This document shows positions 11,446-24,796 of a stretch of 64,000 nucleotides of DNA, piece by piece (positions within the stretch are counted from its first letter, which is position 1; each line of letters opens with the position of its first letter). Under the pieces are notes generated by a model. It was not told where the DNA came from. It did no database searches and saw only the letters and a list, made by a program, of their open reading frames with translations. A program made the position numbers and the translations under genes. The stretch comes from Odontesthes bonariensis (Eukaryota > Chordata > Actinopteri > Atheriniformes > Atherinopsidae), in NCBI RefSeq assembly GCF_027942865.1, contig NC_134510.1, positions 22,499,209-22,563,208 of the forward strand, written 5' to 3'.

Positions 11446-14400
11446 GGTTTTTTATCTTTTAATGAACCATTTAAAAGTATCAGATGTTTGAGAAAAGAAG
11501 AATCATACTTATCATGCAATGCAAGGAAGAACTGACTTTGTCAAAGAAGCAAAATCAGAAATAAGCAAAGTGCTTTCAAGGCAGAGTGCAAAGATAAAGG
11601 CCGATGTGTCTTTTCCAATTTGAAAGTTGCTAATGACAAACAAAGGACTTCAGAGTGACACCAAAGTTTCTTGTTTTCTCCTTGACAGAAAATTTTGCTA
11701 ATTAATATGAATCCAATTTGTTGCTGGAAAGTGGGTGAACAGCATTTAAGGCGTTTGCTATCTCTAAGTTGACTCACAGATGTCATCAGTTGTTCCACGC
11801 TATGACTTAACAGAGGAGAGCAGCAGCATTTCTTGTAAAGGTGACAAAATCTCTCATAACAAAGAAAGAAAAAAAACTCACAGAGAATGAACATGTGTGC
11901 GACGCTTGTGACAACAACACTGAGAGTGAGGACAAGGGAGGAGATGGTAGTTTGAATTGCTAGGCTTCCATAAGTCTCACACCTGCTTGCGGTCATGGGA
12001 AGGTGTAAACTCACCCTCCGCCTAAGGTTTCAGCCCTGAAACACAGCAAAATAAGAAGGCACAAGGCGAAAACAAACAGAGGAGGTTCGCACACACAGTG
12101 AGTCATAAGACAGGACCGAGAGGCATATCTTTTGTATCGGTCTGTATGTTGTTTTCTTTTGGAATGACTCTCCCTCGTCTGCCTTTAGGTTGACAACTGG
12201 GAAATCTTTTCATCAGAAAAAAATGTACTGTAGACTTAAACCATCTCATTAAGGGAGCAGTTTTGGTCATGAGATTCAGGAGCACTTACTCCTGTCTACA
12301 CTGTTCCCACTTCAGACAGTACAGTGTGTCTTTTTTGGGAACGTGGACATGGGTCTCCACTGTGGTCATAAAAGGCGGCATCAGTGCACATTTGTACTTC
12401 TGGTAACTGAGGTCAGGAGCAAGCCCTGTTGCACTGGGATTAACAAACTGTATCCTGAAGGCAAGAATGGTGATCTATTCCACATTGCTGCTTTTCCAGT
12501 GCAAAAGACAAAAATAAATCCCTGCACGAGGTCATATGCCTGAATGTATAGAACATTTGATTCAAATCAAGATAGCGGGGACGTTCTTGACAGTAAAACA
12601 TCAGCTCCATTTACACTAATATGCTTGCACAACTACCAGAGTTAAACTTTTCCTGTTGTTTTTCCACCGGCAATCATAAGGTTTAAAATAGCCTCATTTA
12701 CGCAAGCTTCTGGTAAACAATATTTATGCGATCTGAAAAAGCAGATAGGGCAGTCCCAAGGGTGGGACATGGGTGGATCAGATAAAGCTATCAAGGGAAC
12801 AAATTAGTCAGATGACATGAGAGCTGCAGTTTCATCATTTTTCATCATGTCTTACTGATAAAAATATGAGAGAGACTTAAAGGGAGTGGATGAACACAGC
12901 ACATGTTTGAATAGAGAGTTTTTTGTGGGCCGTTTCAGATGTGCACACAGTCACGCAAGGCAAGCAAACGCTCACACACCAAACAAACTGTAGAATACAG
13001 AGGAATTAAACGTGCAGCATCTTGAATGTAAGTCAGAATAGATGGAGCGGGAACTCTGCTGCAGATAGATGGGTGGTCATTGTAATGAACTAATACAAAC
13101 ACACACCAAACTGTGGAATGCGACACCTTCATCCTACCTCACTTTGTATCAACCCCACAGTGCCACACAGGCCATCAGCAGTTGTGATGAAAACTTTAAA
13201 AGTCACCCCTTTCTCTCCATATAAACTTGGGCAATATCCTGTCTGTAGAGTTACGCATCTTTACAAAACAAGTCACGTTGTAGTACTTTGCCACAGTGTG
13301 TTTATTAATCTGCCCAATAGTTTGTCAAAAACAGTAAAAAAAAATGTATTTTCACATGCAGGGGGACATAGTCACATCCTCAGATACCTAATTTTGACTG
13401 TTACAAAGCAAAATATATACATAAAATATATTTTACTATTTGCTTTAATACAGGATTAAGAAATTCAGACAATTACCACATTTTAATTACCTAAAACCAT
13501 CAGATTTTTGGCATTTTGGATCACAAACTCACATAATCCATAAAACCAATAGCTGTAGATCAGTTAATCAGTTAATTCTTCCAATCAACTTGCTAATTAA
13601 TTCATTCTTGCAGCTCTCACCACTGAGGAATCCTTGCTCACAACAGTGTAAACCAATGCTCACTGCTATAATTGAAAAACTATTTCATCATCTAGCTCTT
13701 CCAAAAGAATAAAAGAAAGTAATATCTTATCTACTTACAGATTGGTTTTGGACTGTGTGGTAGAGAAGCTGAGTACATATGGAGGACAAAGTCAATGAGT
13801 CATCCCTCTACCTCTGTCCGTCTCGCACAGGCTTGAGAACTCACATCACATCACAAATCCAGGCTCACACAGCTGAGGCCACTGCCCCCTATGACCCTTC
13901 TTAACCAGTCCCAGTAGTCTGCCTCAAACAGTCACTGGGGACTGAAGTAAACTGTTCCTCTGCTTGCAGAGACTTAGCTGTGCGGCTGCACATTTCAGAT
14001 TGATTACCACAGTGCACGGAAGCACACAGCTACTCAAACAGAAACACCCACACTCCCCCCTAAAGTCCTGCTTCCCACTGCTATGCAAAACTGCATTTGG
14101 ACTGCACGTAAACATGTTATAAACTGAAAAGAACAGCATTTTAAATCAGATGTCCTGTCCAGATTATCTTTTGCTGATATCTTCATTAGGAATGCAACTT
14201 TACCCCCAACCTCAAACTATGGAAGTGTAGTACAGTTGTTCCACTAACAGCCCGACCATATCTGTGCTCTTTACTGCAGGGAAACACGGAGAGAGCGCGC
14301 CACCTGTCACAGCCGACCCTAATGTACCTCAGCCCCCTGCCGTTTGGACGTCTCACTCCAACACAAAAGCTAGTGTTTTCCCTGAGCGCGCGAGCACAGG

Positions 14401-17400
14401 TGGCTGGAGGAGGCGAGGTCAAGTTACAGCAGTGGCACCGACAGTTCAAGGAGTCAAGGAAGATATGCTCACGTACACTCACAAAGTAGTCACGTACAGC
14501 AGAAAATGAGAAACAGACTGACGCACGACCTCCTCTTCCTCATAAGGCTATAGATAACCTTTCAATAAATAATCCCTGTGGTTAAACTGTTTTAATCAAA
14601 TTTGTGGAACAGTTTCAATCCCTTTAGTCCCTAATCTGAGCTGTAGTGCATAACAGGCAGATCACAAATATCATTTTACAATGTTAAATACACCAATGTT
14701 AGGTTTTACAATCTTTGCACAGAGCTGTTGGGATATCAATATGCTCATAAATCTGTTTCAACAAGAATTTAAACCAAAAATCAACGATATGACAGCCTTA
14801 AATGCAGGCTGTATTTCACTGCATTTCCTACATTTAGCTGAAATCAAATGTGGTAATAAAACAATACGAGCCATGGTAAACTTTTGCATTACTCTCAGCT
14901 TATCCCACATTAGATTAGATATGTTTTTATTCCCAAGTGTCTCTTAAAGAAATTGCATTCTGAGAACAAACAACACGTCCCCTAAAGACTTGAACAGTAC
15001 CTCAACTGCAGAGAATAAATCCCCAACACAAATATCTGCAACTTGGCTCAACAACCCAGCACTGAATCCAAATGAATCGCTTTCAAAATGCTTCTTTTAA
15101 TGTAAACAAATCAGCACTCACCTCACTTTGCTCTCATGCGTTGAAGTCTCCAACACCACATGGAGTAGTTTCTGTCTCTCTTAGCACTAAGAGGCTGACA
15201 GCTGTCTAACTAGAGAGGACCAGCCCCCAAGTCCTGGAGCAACCTGACATGTTCCATCAAACGCACTGTTTGCCGACTGAGGAGAATCCCAATATTAAGG
15301 CTAGCCAGGCAGAAAGTTTCCCAGCCCCCAAGGCATCCCAATTCCTCAGTGGGGTGTAAACCTGACGTTTTATCTGCACCCATCTCCCTCCAGTGTGTAC
15401 TCTGTGAGGCAAACTGGGAGCAGGGCAACTCCACTGGCCTGCCATGTCAACACAAATAAGGGTAGACGATTGCGCTTTACCTGTGCTCCTCAGTCCCCAA
15501 TGTTCGTAAGCAAACATTTTGGTCATGTTATCTTATTTGTTTTCGCAAATCAGTTACGCAAATTTCTCACATTTTTCTGAAATAAAAGCCTCAGATCATT
15601 TTTAAATCCTCTAATCTGCAGCGTTAAAAATAAAGGATTATCACAATGAAGAGATCGACAGCGTTGCAGGCTTGCTCATCAATAGAGACAAAGCAGAGCC
15701 TGACAGAGAGCAAACTGCCTCCAGTGCTTTTGATGGCAGCAGATGTCAGCCTGCATTGTTATATGGATTACTTGAGCCACTCAGCAAACACCTCCAGGTG
15801 TGCATTCCACACCAGGAGGGGAAAAGGTGGGAGCCACTCCTCTGGATCAATAAAAAAATGCTGACTTTTCTCCCTCATGAACTTTGCATACCTGAGTGGA
15901 AGAAGAAAAGTGGGTTATGTGCTGATGCAGACTAAAGCGAAATTTCTCCACTCTCAAATTTTTAACTGTAGCCTTTTACAGAATAGCATTTAGAACAAGA
16001 CCATATAATCTATGTGGTATTACACGAAGGGAAGTACGATGAGTGGCTAATCTTTGGTATGAGCGGTACACCTGGTCTCTACGGGGTCTTTAATCTTTGG
16101 AGGAAGAAGCAGAAATTAGAGACTGCACTATCACATCCCCCACACTGGACTAAACCACTATGGGTGTGTAAACATTCAGCACAAATGAATCACTGAGAGT
16201 CAAAGCCAAAAACCTTCTGAACCTGGCCAAGGTGAAGAGTTTCAAGGAATTAAGGGTTAAACAGTATCTAATAATGCACATTATTACAGTTTCTCTGAAA
16301 GCATGAGGACTATGGAATCCATATGAATAAATATGTCTGCTTATATTCAAAAGGGAGACATATTACACGGTTCTTTCATAAGTTGACACACTTTCCTGAG
16401 GTCTTAATGACACGTCTTTGACATGCTTTGGTCCAAATAATACAAATACAACTCTTTCTTTCAAAACTGTAAATTTACACCTCTTTTCATTGCAACTTGT
16501 TCAAGGGCATGAGTGAGCAACTCCTCTCCGCTCTCCTCTTTGTTCCGTGGTGTGTGTCTTAACTGAGATATTTCCTACAGCTTCGAGTTACCATGCAGAT
16601 GTAAATTGGATACAAATTGGACTCGATAACTTTTGAAACATTACTATTACCGTATGAGAGCGTACAGTATACCAAGCCTGGGAACTAATACAAGCACAAA
16701 AAGAAAACTGAGCTCACACACCTACTTACCAAATACTTCATCGGCAGTTTTATTCTCAAATACTTACAATTCCCTTGTCTGCAGTTCGACCACGGACAGT
16801 TGTTATGGATTCCTCTTTTACGAACAGTCTTGTTGACAGTCATGTGTTGAACTGGCTCAGGTTGTTAAAACATCAGACCACAGACAGGATAGCTGAAGTG
16901 CTAACGTACCAGTTAGCAGGTCGCTTAATACTCCTTTCAAAATTCACATAGTAATCTTTCCGCCACATATCCGCTTGTTTATTTAAGATTTTAGTGGTAA
17001 ATGTCAACAACTGATGCTTATGTGGGCTACTTTTAACTAAGGTTCCTGTTTGTAATGGCAGAGGCCAGTGCATTCAGTAAAAACTTGGAAATGAGAAATT
17101 CCAACTCCTGACGAGGGGAAAGATAAAAGAACATAAATTAAAGGTCAAACGCATCGGTCTGGATCAGAAACATTTAACAACAGTACAAGCTGAGTTTCTT
17201 TCTTAACCTAAGTGTTCTATATTACTGCTGAAGGAATTGGCTGTTAATAATAAAGGAAGAAGCCAGAGCAGTAGAGTTTCTACCTTTGACTTTTGAGTAC
17301 AGCAAATGCAGCATGACTTGAAGTTAAAGCTGGCAGGAAATAAAAATGTCCACTGTAAGCCAGAATCACATATTTTCAGACCTAAGGGTTCCAGACAAAG

Positions 17401-17509
17401 TGCCATGGTTGTTGTTTTGTCTTGATTTGTATTTTTTGTGTATTTTACTGTCAAGCTCTAAAAAAAAGTCAGTTCTCATAGTTTCTCCCCTTTTATATTT
17501 GTTTTACAG
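11446..17509. other. intergenic sequence between plekhg4b and the first Tc1 relic
   Basis: No gene identified. Exon-like minus-strand pieces with good donors occur near 13733 (GTAAGT) and 15121 (GTGAGT), and a GC-rich patch lies at 14280-14440. These could be upstream untranslated exons or a non-coding transcript, but I see no coding content. Confidence 0.45.
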
Positions 17510-18755
17510 TGCAAAGTCAAAGTTTTATATATCAAGCTTTTCACATTTTGTTGCTTTTTTGACTCTTAAAAATCAAACAATTTTTCCACTCATCAGTTTA
17601 CAGACAAAACTGCAAATTGTCAAGGCATTAAAAAGGCAGTCAAGTGTTTTGTTAATTTATTTTTTACTAAATTTACATAATTATTCAGGCCCTTCCCTTT
17701 ACTGGAACATATTTGGCACTGTTGGCAGTTTTGGGTCTAGGGAATTATCCCACAACTTTGGTACACCTATCCTTTGTACATTTCTTACGTTCTTCTTGAC
17801 AGAAATGTTCAACCCCAACCAAGTTGGATGGCGACTGCCAGTGTACAGCCATTTTAACATCTCATCAGAGATGCTCAGCTGGATTCAGGTTGAGACTATG
17901 ATTGAGCTAGTTCAAAGACTTGTTGTCTTCCATGATGTTTTCCAGAAGCTACTCCTGGGATTTCTTGGATGCATCCTTCCATTGTTCTATATTTTTCTCC
18001 AAACATTCCCCTTTCCCTCTGTTCTGACTGGTCCTCCAATTTTAAAGAAAAAAACGCTCCCACAGCATGATGCTGTTATTACCGTGCTTGACTGTATGAC
18101 TGGTAGTGCTGTAATGAATGATATGAGACAGATCACTTTACAAAGCCTGTTTGGTGGAGTGCTGCACTGATGTTATCTTTAGATAGGTTCTACCATAGTC
18201 ATAGAGAAATATATATATAGAGAGATAGATAGATAGATATCTCTCATTGTAACCATCAGCTTGTTCTTTGCCCATCTAACCAAGACTTTCATAACTTCAT
18301 CCCCAGTTACCCACTCTGGCAGGGCAGCAAACTGGGGAAATCTGTTTATAGCCCCAAACTTCTTCTGTTTAGAATGATGGAGGCTACTTTGTGTTTTGGC
18401 ACTTTAAAAGCTGCAGAAATGTTTTCATGAACTGATACAAGTCTTGCCTTGTTGGTCCATAAACACTCCTCTCAACTTAGTGGCTTGGTTTTCACTCTAA
18501 TAGAGTCCCAGTCAAATTGTAGAAGCATCATAAGGACCACTGATAGAATGAAATGCACTAAAGTTGCAGATGTCATAACAAAGGGGCTGTATAATTTTGT
18601 AAGCTGGTTATGAAAGTCTTTTAAATAAAAAACACCACAAAAATGGAGAATTATTTGTAGACCAGTGAGAAAAAATTATTCATATATTTTTTTAAATGAG
18701 TCTGAAACATGACAATATGTGAAAAGCACTTCAGGGTCTGAAAACTCTTCATCAG
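17510..18755 (-). mobile_element. Tc1/mariner-type transposon relic with long inverted termini
   Basis: Transposase coding is on the minus strand and broken by many stops. The segment near 17840-17900 reads as SLNLNPAEHL followed by two stops, which is the SPDLNPIEHLW region of Tc1 transposases. The region near 18360-18420 is the reverse of the helix-turn-helix part (ASIIRKW-like). The two ends, about 17520-17700 and 18580-18755, both carry versions of GGGTCTGAATACTTATGTAAAT and CAAAATGTG motifs in opposite orientation, that is long IR/DR-type termini. Length is about 1.25 kb, typical for the family. No intact open frame remains; it is an inactive fossil. Confidence 0.85.
18213..18240. repeat. 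AT / GATA microsatellite inside the Tc1 relic
   Basis: A short AT run followed by four GATA units (18225-18240), interrupting the transposase remnant. Confidence 0.85.
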
Positions 18756-20140
18756 CAAGTCTTAAAGCGGGAATGGCTTCAAAATTTTGAGATTTGGTTG
18801 GTCTTCATGGTTTCATCTCTGTGTAAACTAAATAATTTTGGGTTTGTTGATAGTTGGTAAAAATATGTAAGCAACTTGGTAGGTACTCATTGAGATTTTC
18901 CAATTAGATACAGGCTTTAAAAGTACGCAAAATGTTCTACTCCAACTCCGTAGCTTGTGATCTGTTTTCAAGCAGGAAAAAAAAAATATTTAACAGAGTA
19001 GCCACGTCTTCTTTTCCAGTAAACCAAAGGACATAAGACACAGTGATAACCATCGCTGGACTCATTATAGCGATATTCAACATCTTGCACCTGATAATGT
19101 GTAAAAGCACATCTAAGGAAGAGGAAAGACAGACAAGGGGGTAGACAGAGGGAGGAGAGAATGATATGGAGGGTGAGGTGTTTCCTGTTTCCACAGCTCT
19201 AATTATACCTGTCTCTTGAGGATAGGACCTATCAGGAAGAGGAATTTTGTCATTGAGGAACTCCTCAATGACAAAACAAGGCTTTATACTCCCCGTAGGT
19301 ACTTTGAATTTCAGGATTTTGAGAAAAGCTTGAAAAAACACAAAGAACTTTCAGATTACAACACCAGACGAATCTATGTTGAGCACTGCACTTTCATTAC
19401 AAACATACGTGCACTATACACACAGAATGTCAAGAAAAAATGAGCATTTTACAATTTCAGCGTTTAAAAAAATAATAATTGTGACTCCATTCTTTGGAAC
19501 AGCAGCTAATACAAGACAAAATAGCTGAAAACAAACAGAAGGTTTTCATGGTTATTATACTGTGCAGTTGTTGGTATATTTGTGTCCTGTTGCTACTGTG
19601 AGCGCCTGCCTTCTGTAAACTAAAAGTTCACTCCATTTATTCGTAGGTTGTCGTCAGAGTAATGATTCTTTCCTGTTTAAAGATGCAGCGGTGATAGACT
19701 TCTGAAATGTTGTGCCTTTGGGGGTAAATAGCTTGTAATCTCCAGAGGCATTTCACCAACATTTCACTGGTTTGTGCAAAGCTGATATCTCCTGGGTTGA
19801 AAAAACAGTTCTCCGTAGGAGCTTGTTTACAACCTTGTATCCCCTTTTATGACAGTTGTATGCTTTTCTTTAAGGGTAAACTAATCTAATTTCTATTAAG
19901 ACTTTAAGCTAAGTATTATTAGGTGTGGGGATGCTTTAAGTGATAGGTGAGTTACCAAAAGGAAGCACTACGGTTCTTGTTCAGATCCTTCCCTTACAGC
20001 AAAATTCCAAGATGTCTATGGCTAAATGCTGAGAGCTTAAAATCTTTTATATTGTCACACGAAAAAGAAAGTGCACCTTCTTTCACGTCGAAGGTTTTAC
20101 ATATCAGGACACAATTTGAAAATCTGGTCCTTACTAAGTA
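18756..20140. other. intergenic sequence between two Tc1 relics
   Basis: The main feature is a 15-bp perfect inverted repeat at 19245-19276, listed separately. No gene was found; the 134-codon minus frame at 18937-19341 has no recognisable family. Confidence 0.5.
19245..19276. repeat. perfect 15-bp inverted repeat with 2-nt spacer
   Basis: The arms TTTTGTCATTGAGGA (19245-19259) and TCCTCAATGACAAAA (19262-19276) are exact reverse complements separated by AC. Confidence 0.95.
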
Positions 20141-20144
20141 CAAA

Positions 20145-21312
20145 AATGCATGACATATTATACTGTGCCACTATTTATTTAACAAAAAACTAAGCCACGA
20201 TACAAAAGAAGGGTATAAAAAAAACAGAAGAATTAACAGATGCTGCTAATCAAAATGCATTTAACTAACTGATCATCAACAAGTGAGGAAGAGGTTTTTT
20301 GTTGCTGCTCATCACTCTGGGAGGGGTTATGAGGCCATTTCCAAACTATTTGGAGTACATCATTCTGCAGTGAGAACGATTATTCACAAGTGGAAAACAT
20401 TCAAAACAGTTGAGAGTCTTCCTAGGAGCGGACGTCCCAGCAACTTCACCCCAAGGACAGACCGTGCAAAGCTCAGAGAAAAATGCAAAAACACATCTCG
20501 GACTCTACAGGCCTCAGTTCACTACAGTACAATTAGAAAAAGATTGAACAAGTATAGCTTGTTTGGAAGGGCTGGAGGAAAAAGCCTCTTCTCAATAAAA
20601 GAACATGGCAGCACAGCTGAGGTTTGAAAAGTTACATCTGAAACAAAGCAGAAGACTTCTGGAACAATGTCTTTTGGACAGATGAGACCAAGGTGGAGAT
20701 GCTTAGTTTTATTACACAGCAGCCCGTTTGGTAAAAACCAAACACAGCTTATCAGCACATACACCTCATATCAACTGTCAACCACGGTGGTGGAGGGCTT
20801 ATGATTTGGAGTTGTTTCGCAGTTATAAAACATGAGCACCTTGCCATCACTGAGTCGACCATGAACTCCTCCGTATACCAAAGTATTCAAGTGTCAAACG
20901 TGAGGCCATGTGTGCAACAGCTAAAGCTTGCCTGAAACAGGTTCATGCCACTGGGCAATGGTACCAAGCACAACAGCAAATCTACAACAGAACGACTGAA
21001 AAAGAATTTAATCAAGACAGCGGTATGACCCAGAAGAAGTCCAGACCTCACCCGACTGAAATGCTACGGGTGAGACCATAAGAGACATGTACATTAACAA
21101 ATATCCACAAACCTCGACGAACTGAAGCTGCGTTGTAAACAAGAGAGGGCCAAAATTCCTCCCAAACAATATGAGAGACTGATAACTGTTTACATAAACA
21201 ATTACTTCAAATTATTGCAGATAACATAGTTTTTTACACGTTGTACTTTCAAACACCACTTCTGCATTTTGGCTTGGTTTGAAAAATATATATATATATT
21301 AACACTGTGTTA
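20145..21312 (+). mobile_element. second Tc1-like transposon relic (different subfamily)
   Basis: Plus-strand remnant of a Tc1 transposase. The frame at 20283-20627 contains the paired-type helix-turn-helix region (AISKLFGVHHSAVRTIIHKW, LPRSGRPS). Downstream in shifted frames come VFWTDETKVE near 20670 (first catalytic Asp kept), TVNHGGGGLMIW, then LGNGTKHNSKST where HDNDPKHTAKS is expected (second catalytic Asp lost), and SPDL. Terminal repeats pair: TATTTATTTAACAAAAAACTAAGCC on the left (about 20165-20195) with the reverse complement around 21265-21310. Several stops and frameshifts make it inactive. Confidence 0.88.
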
Positions 21313-24300
21313 TTCACCTGAGGTTGTTTTACCTAATTTTGAACTGGTAAAGACCAGACAATTCTTATTTTGTCCTGATACATAAAACCTCGAGTTTTCT
21401 TTCTTTTTTTTAACATGACTGTACAAACTATGTCTTGCACAGAACAGCAGAAGTAGAATCACTGCTCTGCTGTTTGGTTTACAACTTTTAAACACTTGTA
21501 CACTGTCCTCCTCTAGTGGTCAACACAAAGGCACAGAATGACCTAACCACTTTGGAACACCTCCAACGTGATGCATGCACAAGACGTGACAATAACTAGA
21601 CTTTATACGCACTGCATCTCGCGTTGACAACTATAAACGTAACACAGACAATAATATTCAAGTGAGTTCCCCCCAAACTTCCCAAAAGTGTCTAATGTTG
21701 ATAATCAGTTTGACTACCCTGCTTTATACTGAGCATTTGCTTCATCTATTAGTATGCAAATAAAGGAAAGGCAAGCTGAGAAGAGAGGTGGGGGGTAGCC
21801 AGTCAGAAAGAGATGGAGAGGGAAAACTGCAGGGGAGAAAGAGCTGTTCACCCAGCAGCTCATATTGCCTGGCAACCTCACCACCAGACAGAGAATGTGT
21901 ACAGTGGTCTGCAGGCTGCTTCTGCTTACTCTCACCAACAGAGGTAATTGCTTGCTTGCAAATAAGGGGGAAACCAGTTGTGATAAGTTAATGTCAAGAG
22001 CTGAAGATGCTATGTGTATTTTGCAAAAAACAATAGCCGTGGGTCAGAAATGTTAGGGGACAGCGAAAAGCCAAAAACCTAAAAAGCCCGAAACATAAAC
22101 AACTCAGATGACCTTTACACAAATCCCTGAACATTAGAGTCCACCTCTTAAAAACAGCATGACAAAAGTGTTGCTTGCCATTAACCATTCCTGTTTGATC
22201 AGTTTTAGTCTAAATCCAATGTTAAGTGCAGGAAAAATGGCTTTGTGCAAACAGCTTTTCACCATTGATATTATATTTTGGTTGCGTACACCTTAAACTG
22301 CTGGCAGCAAAACTTTTGGGTACCCCGAGTGATATAATTAAGCTATGACCGAATAATTAAACATAGCCTACTTGTCAAGATGGTTTTCAACGCAGCAGGT
22401 AAAAACACTTGTCAACTTTTTGAACTGGACTCAAATCAGAGCAGAGAACGCAGTTTTCCTTTTTTCACGTCAGACTTGTGAGTCATAATTAGTGAACCGT
22501 TTTCCCTCCAGATTCTACCCTGCCCGGCTTAGGGCTTAATCAAGTGGAAATTTGGAATAGGGGGGTGTGGGGGTGGTCAGGGTTGGGGTGCAGGACAGAA
22601 TGGAGCAATTGTTCAGATAAAGGCCTCATGTTGGGTCTGCTTTGATGTCTCTCTGGGGGATGTGCTGGGATTTTACAGTAGCATTACCCTTCAGTTATTT
22701 TTTGCTCACCCCCCCCAGTGAAAAATGCAGCTTGCAAGATGATGCAAAGCAAAGTCCAGATATGACTTGTCAGTGCTATTTTTTTTTATTTTCTAATGTC
22801 AAAGTGACACTTAGTTCGACACATGTAATTTAGGAAGCATGCAAATACTGGAGTAACAATTTGGGATAGAGGGATTTCACATTTCTAAGAATAATCTGTC
22901 AAAAATGTTGTTGCACAATATCAACATTCATGTGAGATTCACGTCAGTGTGTCCCACGTCTATACAAACAGACAGGCTCCCACTGATCTATTATACGCCA
23001 AAGCCTTTCTCATGCATGTCTTGAATGAAATCCAGCGTATCGATGGTTTGAGGATAATCACATTTTCCCGAGACAGGCTTAGCCTCAGTAAATAAGCAGC
23101 ACAGTAAAAAAAAAAAAAAAAAAGGAGCTGCAGTCCACCCCCACAGAAATTAGAAGTATTACTGAAGGATCCAAAACTGTGCCAAATCTACCCACTAGCA
23201 AGTTTTAAGAAGTAATTTCCAAATATTTAGTCGTGATACACTTATTGGACACCATACCTTTCTTAGCTTTGCGTTATGTCCCTCAGCAGGTGCATTTGGC
23301 ACGTTTCAGTGATGCCGCAGCGAGCTGTCTCCAGTCTTCCTTCGGCCTGTTGTCACCGCAAAGTCTCCCACTTGTTGCTGGAATAACGCAGCCTCCACGA
23401 AGCAGCTTAGCCAGCGGATGTGGGCAATAACTGGTCAAAATCTGAACTTTTTAGAAGACCCTGGTCGGCACTGCGTATTCTCACATTAGGGTGGAAGTTT
23501 TTAGTTGTCAGTGCAGGTTTTCCAAGGCGTACAAAGTGGATATTTGCATTAGGCCGACCCTCCCCTCGCCTTTCATAGTTGCCATTGTTTGTCACAGTCG
23601 GGGCTCGGATTCAGTCCTTCACTAAATCCCCGACGAACGGAGCAGGGAACGCAGCTTTCTCTGAGCCGAGGCTGGCAATTGCCACAAAGAAACCATTATA
23701 CCAGCTGTGTTTTTCTTTTTGAAATCTGCAATATGTCAGAACTGGTCGTTGAAAACAAGTAGAACGTACACGGTGACTGCCGCAGTAGTCATTTCTCAGT
23801 TTGAATTCATTGACAGGTCTGCATGTGTCGCAGCTGTGGAACAGACACGTTCAGCAAGACTGACAGCCACAGTTTAACCTTTAGTGATGCAAATGTTGGA
23901 CACAGGTCGTGCAGGAGGCACGTCTGAGCTTGTTTTAAAAGTTTGTTGACCGACAAGCAAAACTTTATCAGTTTATCAGCTACTTTAAGTTTGAATAAAT
24001 TGGAAAAACTTTACCTCGAGACTTGTCACCACTTGGGCAAATTATGGCCAATTTGTGAGCTTTCCTTTTTCACATGCTGAAGCTCAAGAAAAGCGGCCAA
24101 GTGAACCTCGAGGTTGAGATTGTTTCGTTGATAATGAACAATATTTAGTTCTGGTCTGGTTGTGTGTCACAAACCAGCTTGTCCATCTGAAAAATACACA
24201 AGGTTCCTGTGTTTTCCTGGTGGAGCAGAGATGTTTACATGCTGCTCAGAGACAGTGTCTTTATTTATACACAACACAGCAGAGGTTTGCTCCTTTACAA

Positions 24301-24514
24301 GGAAAACCATCTCAGTCCTTTTTACAGGGATTTCAAGACTGCAACAGAGTTTATTATGGGGAAGGCCACAAGGCAGAAAATTGTATCTAAATGTGTAACC
24401 CACTGAGGAATCTCATTAAATCACACGTCATAGAAAACTGTAGATTTTTAAAGAAGAAATATCTCACAATCGGGGCGTGCGCATGTGTGTTTACTTGTTT
24501 TTTATTTTTATTTT
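21313..24514. other. intergenic sequence
   Basis: No gene or clear repeat recognised. A GC-richer patch (23281-23700) could be regulatory or an old CpG-containing exon, but has no coding support on either strand. Confidence 0.45.
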
Positions 24515-24796
24515 ACCGCATTGGGACCTTTTTTCGATATGACCATCGACCCTTTGGGGACCATTAGTTCTCATGATGACCAAAGCCTGGTCCTAGTAAG
24601 ACACAGCATTCATCTGTAGGCTCTTGGTATGACAACATGGGAACTAAGGCTAGATTACAGTTTGTATGAGTTATGCAATGGTTATTGGTTGGATTAGGAT
24701 TAAGATTAGGCAGTATGATAAAAGTCATCTGAAGAACCATGTTGTAATTTCCCCTTGGGGATTAATAAAGTATAATTGAATTGAATTGAATTGAAT
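24515..24796. repeat. dispersed repeat ending in an (ATTGA)n tail
   Basis: GGGACC-rich segments (24515-24600) of a type common in fish are followed by TTTCCCCTTGGGGATTAATAAAG and a pentanucleotide run at 24773-24796. Such pentamer tails are typical of L2-type retroposon 3' ends. Family assignment is tentative. Confidence 0.5.

Noticed and set aside
11541..12014. 157-codon minus-strand frame
   Set aside because: Hydrophobic low-complexity composition, no family match, no splice partners with fitting phase.
14280..14440. GC-rich patch as CpG-island promoter
   Set aside because: Too short, and no exon structure follows on either strand.
15121..15200. Possible upstream untranslated exon with a GTGAGT donor
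   Set aside because: A good donor alone is not enough; no coding, no acceptor partner and no way to test transcription here.
17346..18170. 274-codon plus-strand frame, the longest outside real exons
   Set aside because: It runs antisense through the decayed Tc1 element; the real homology is on the minus strand.
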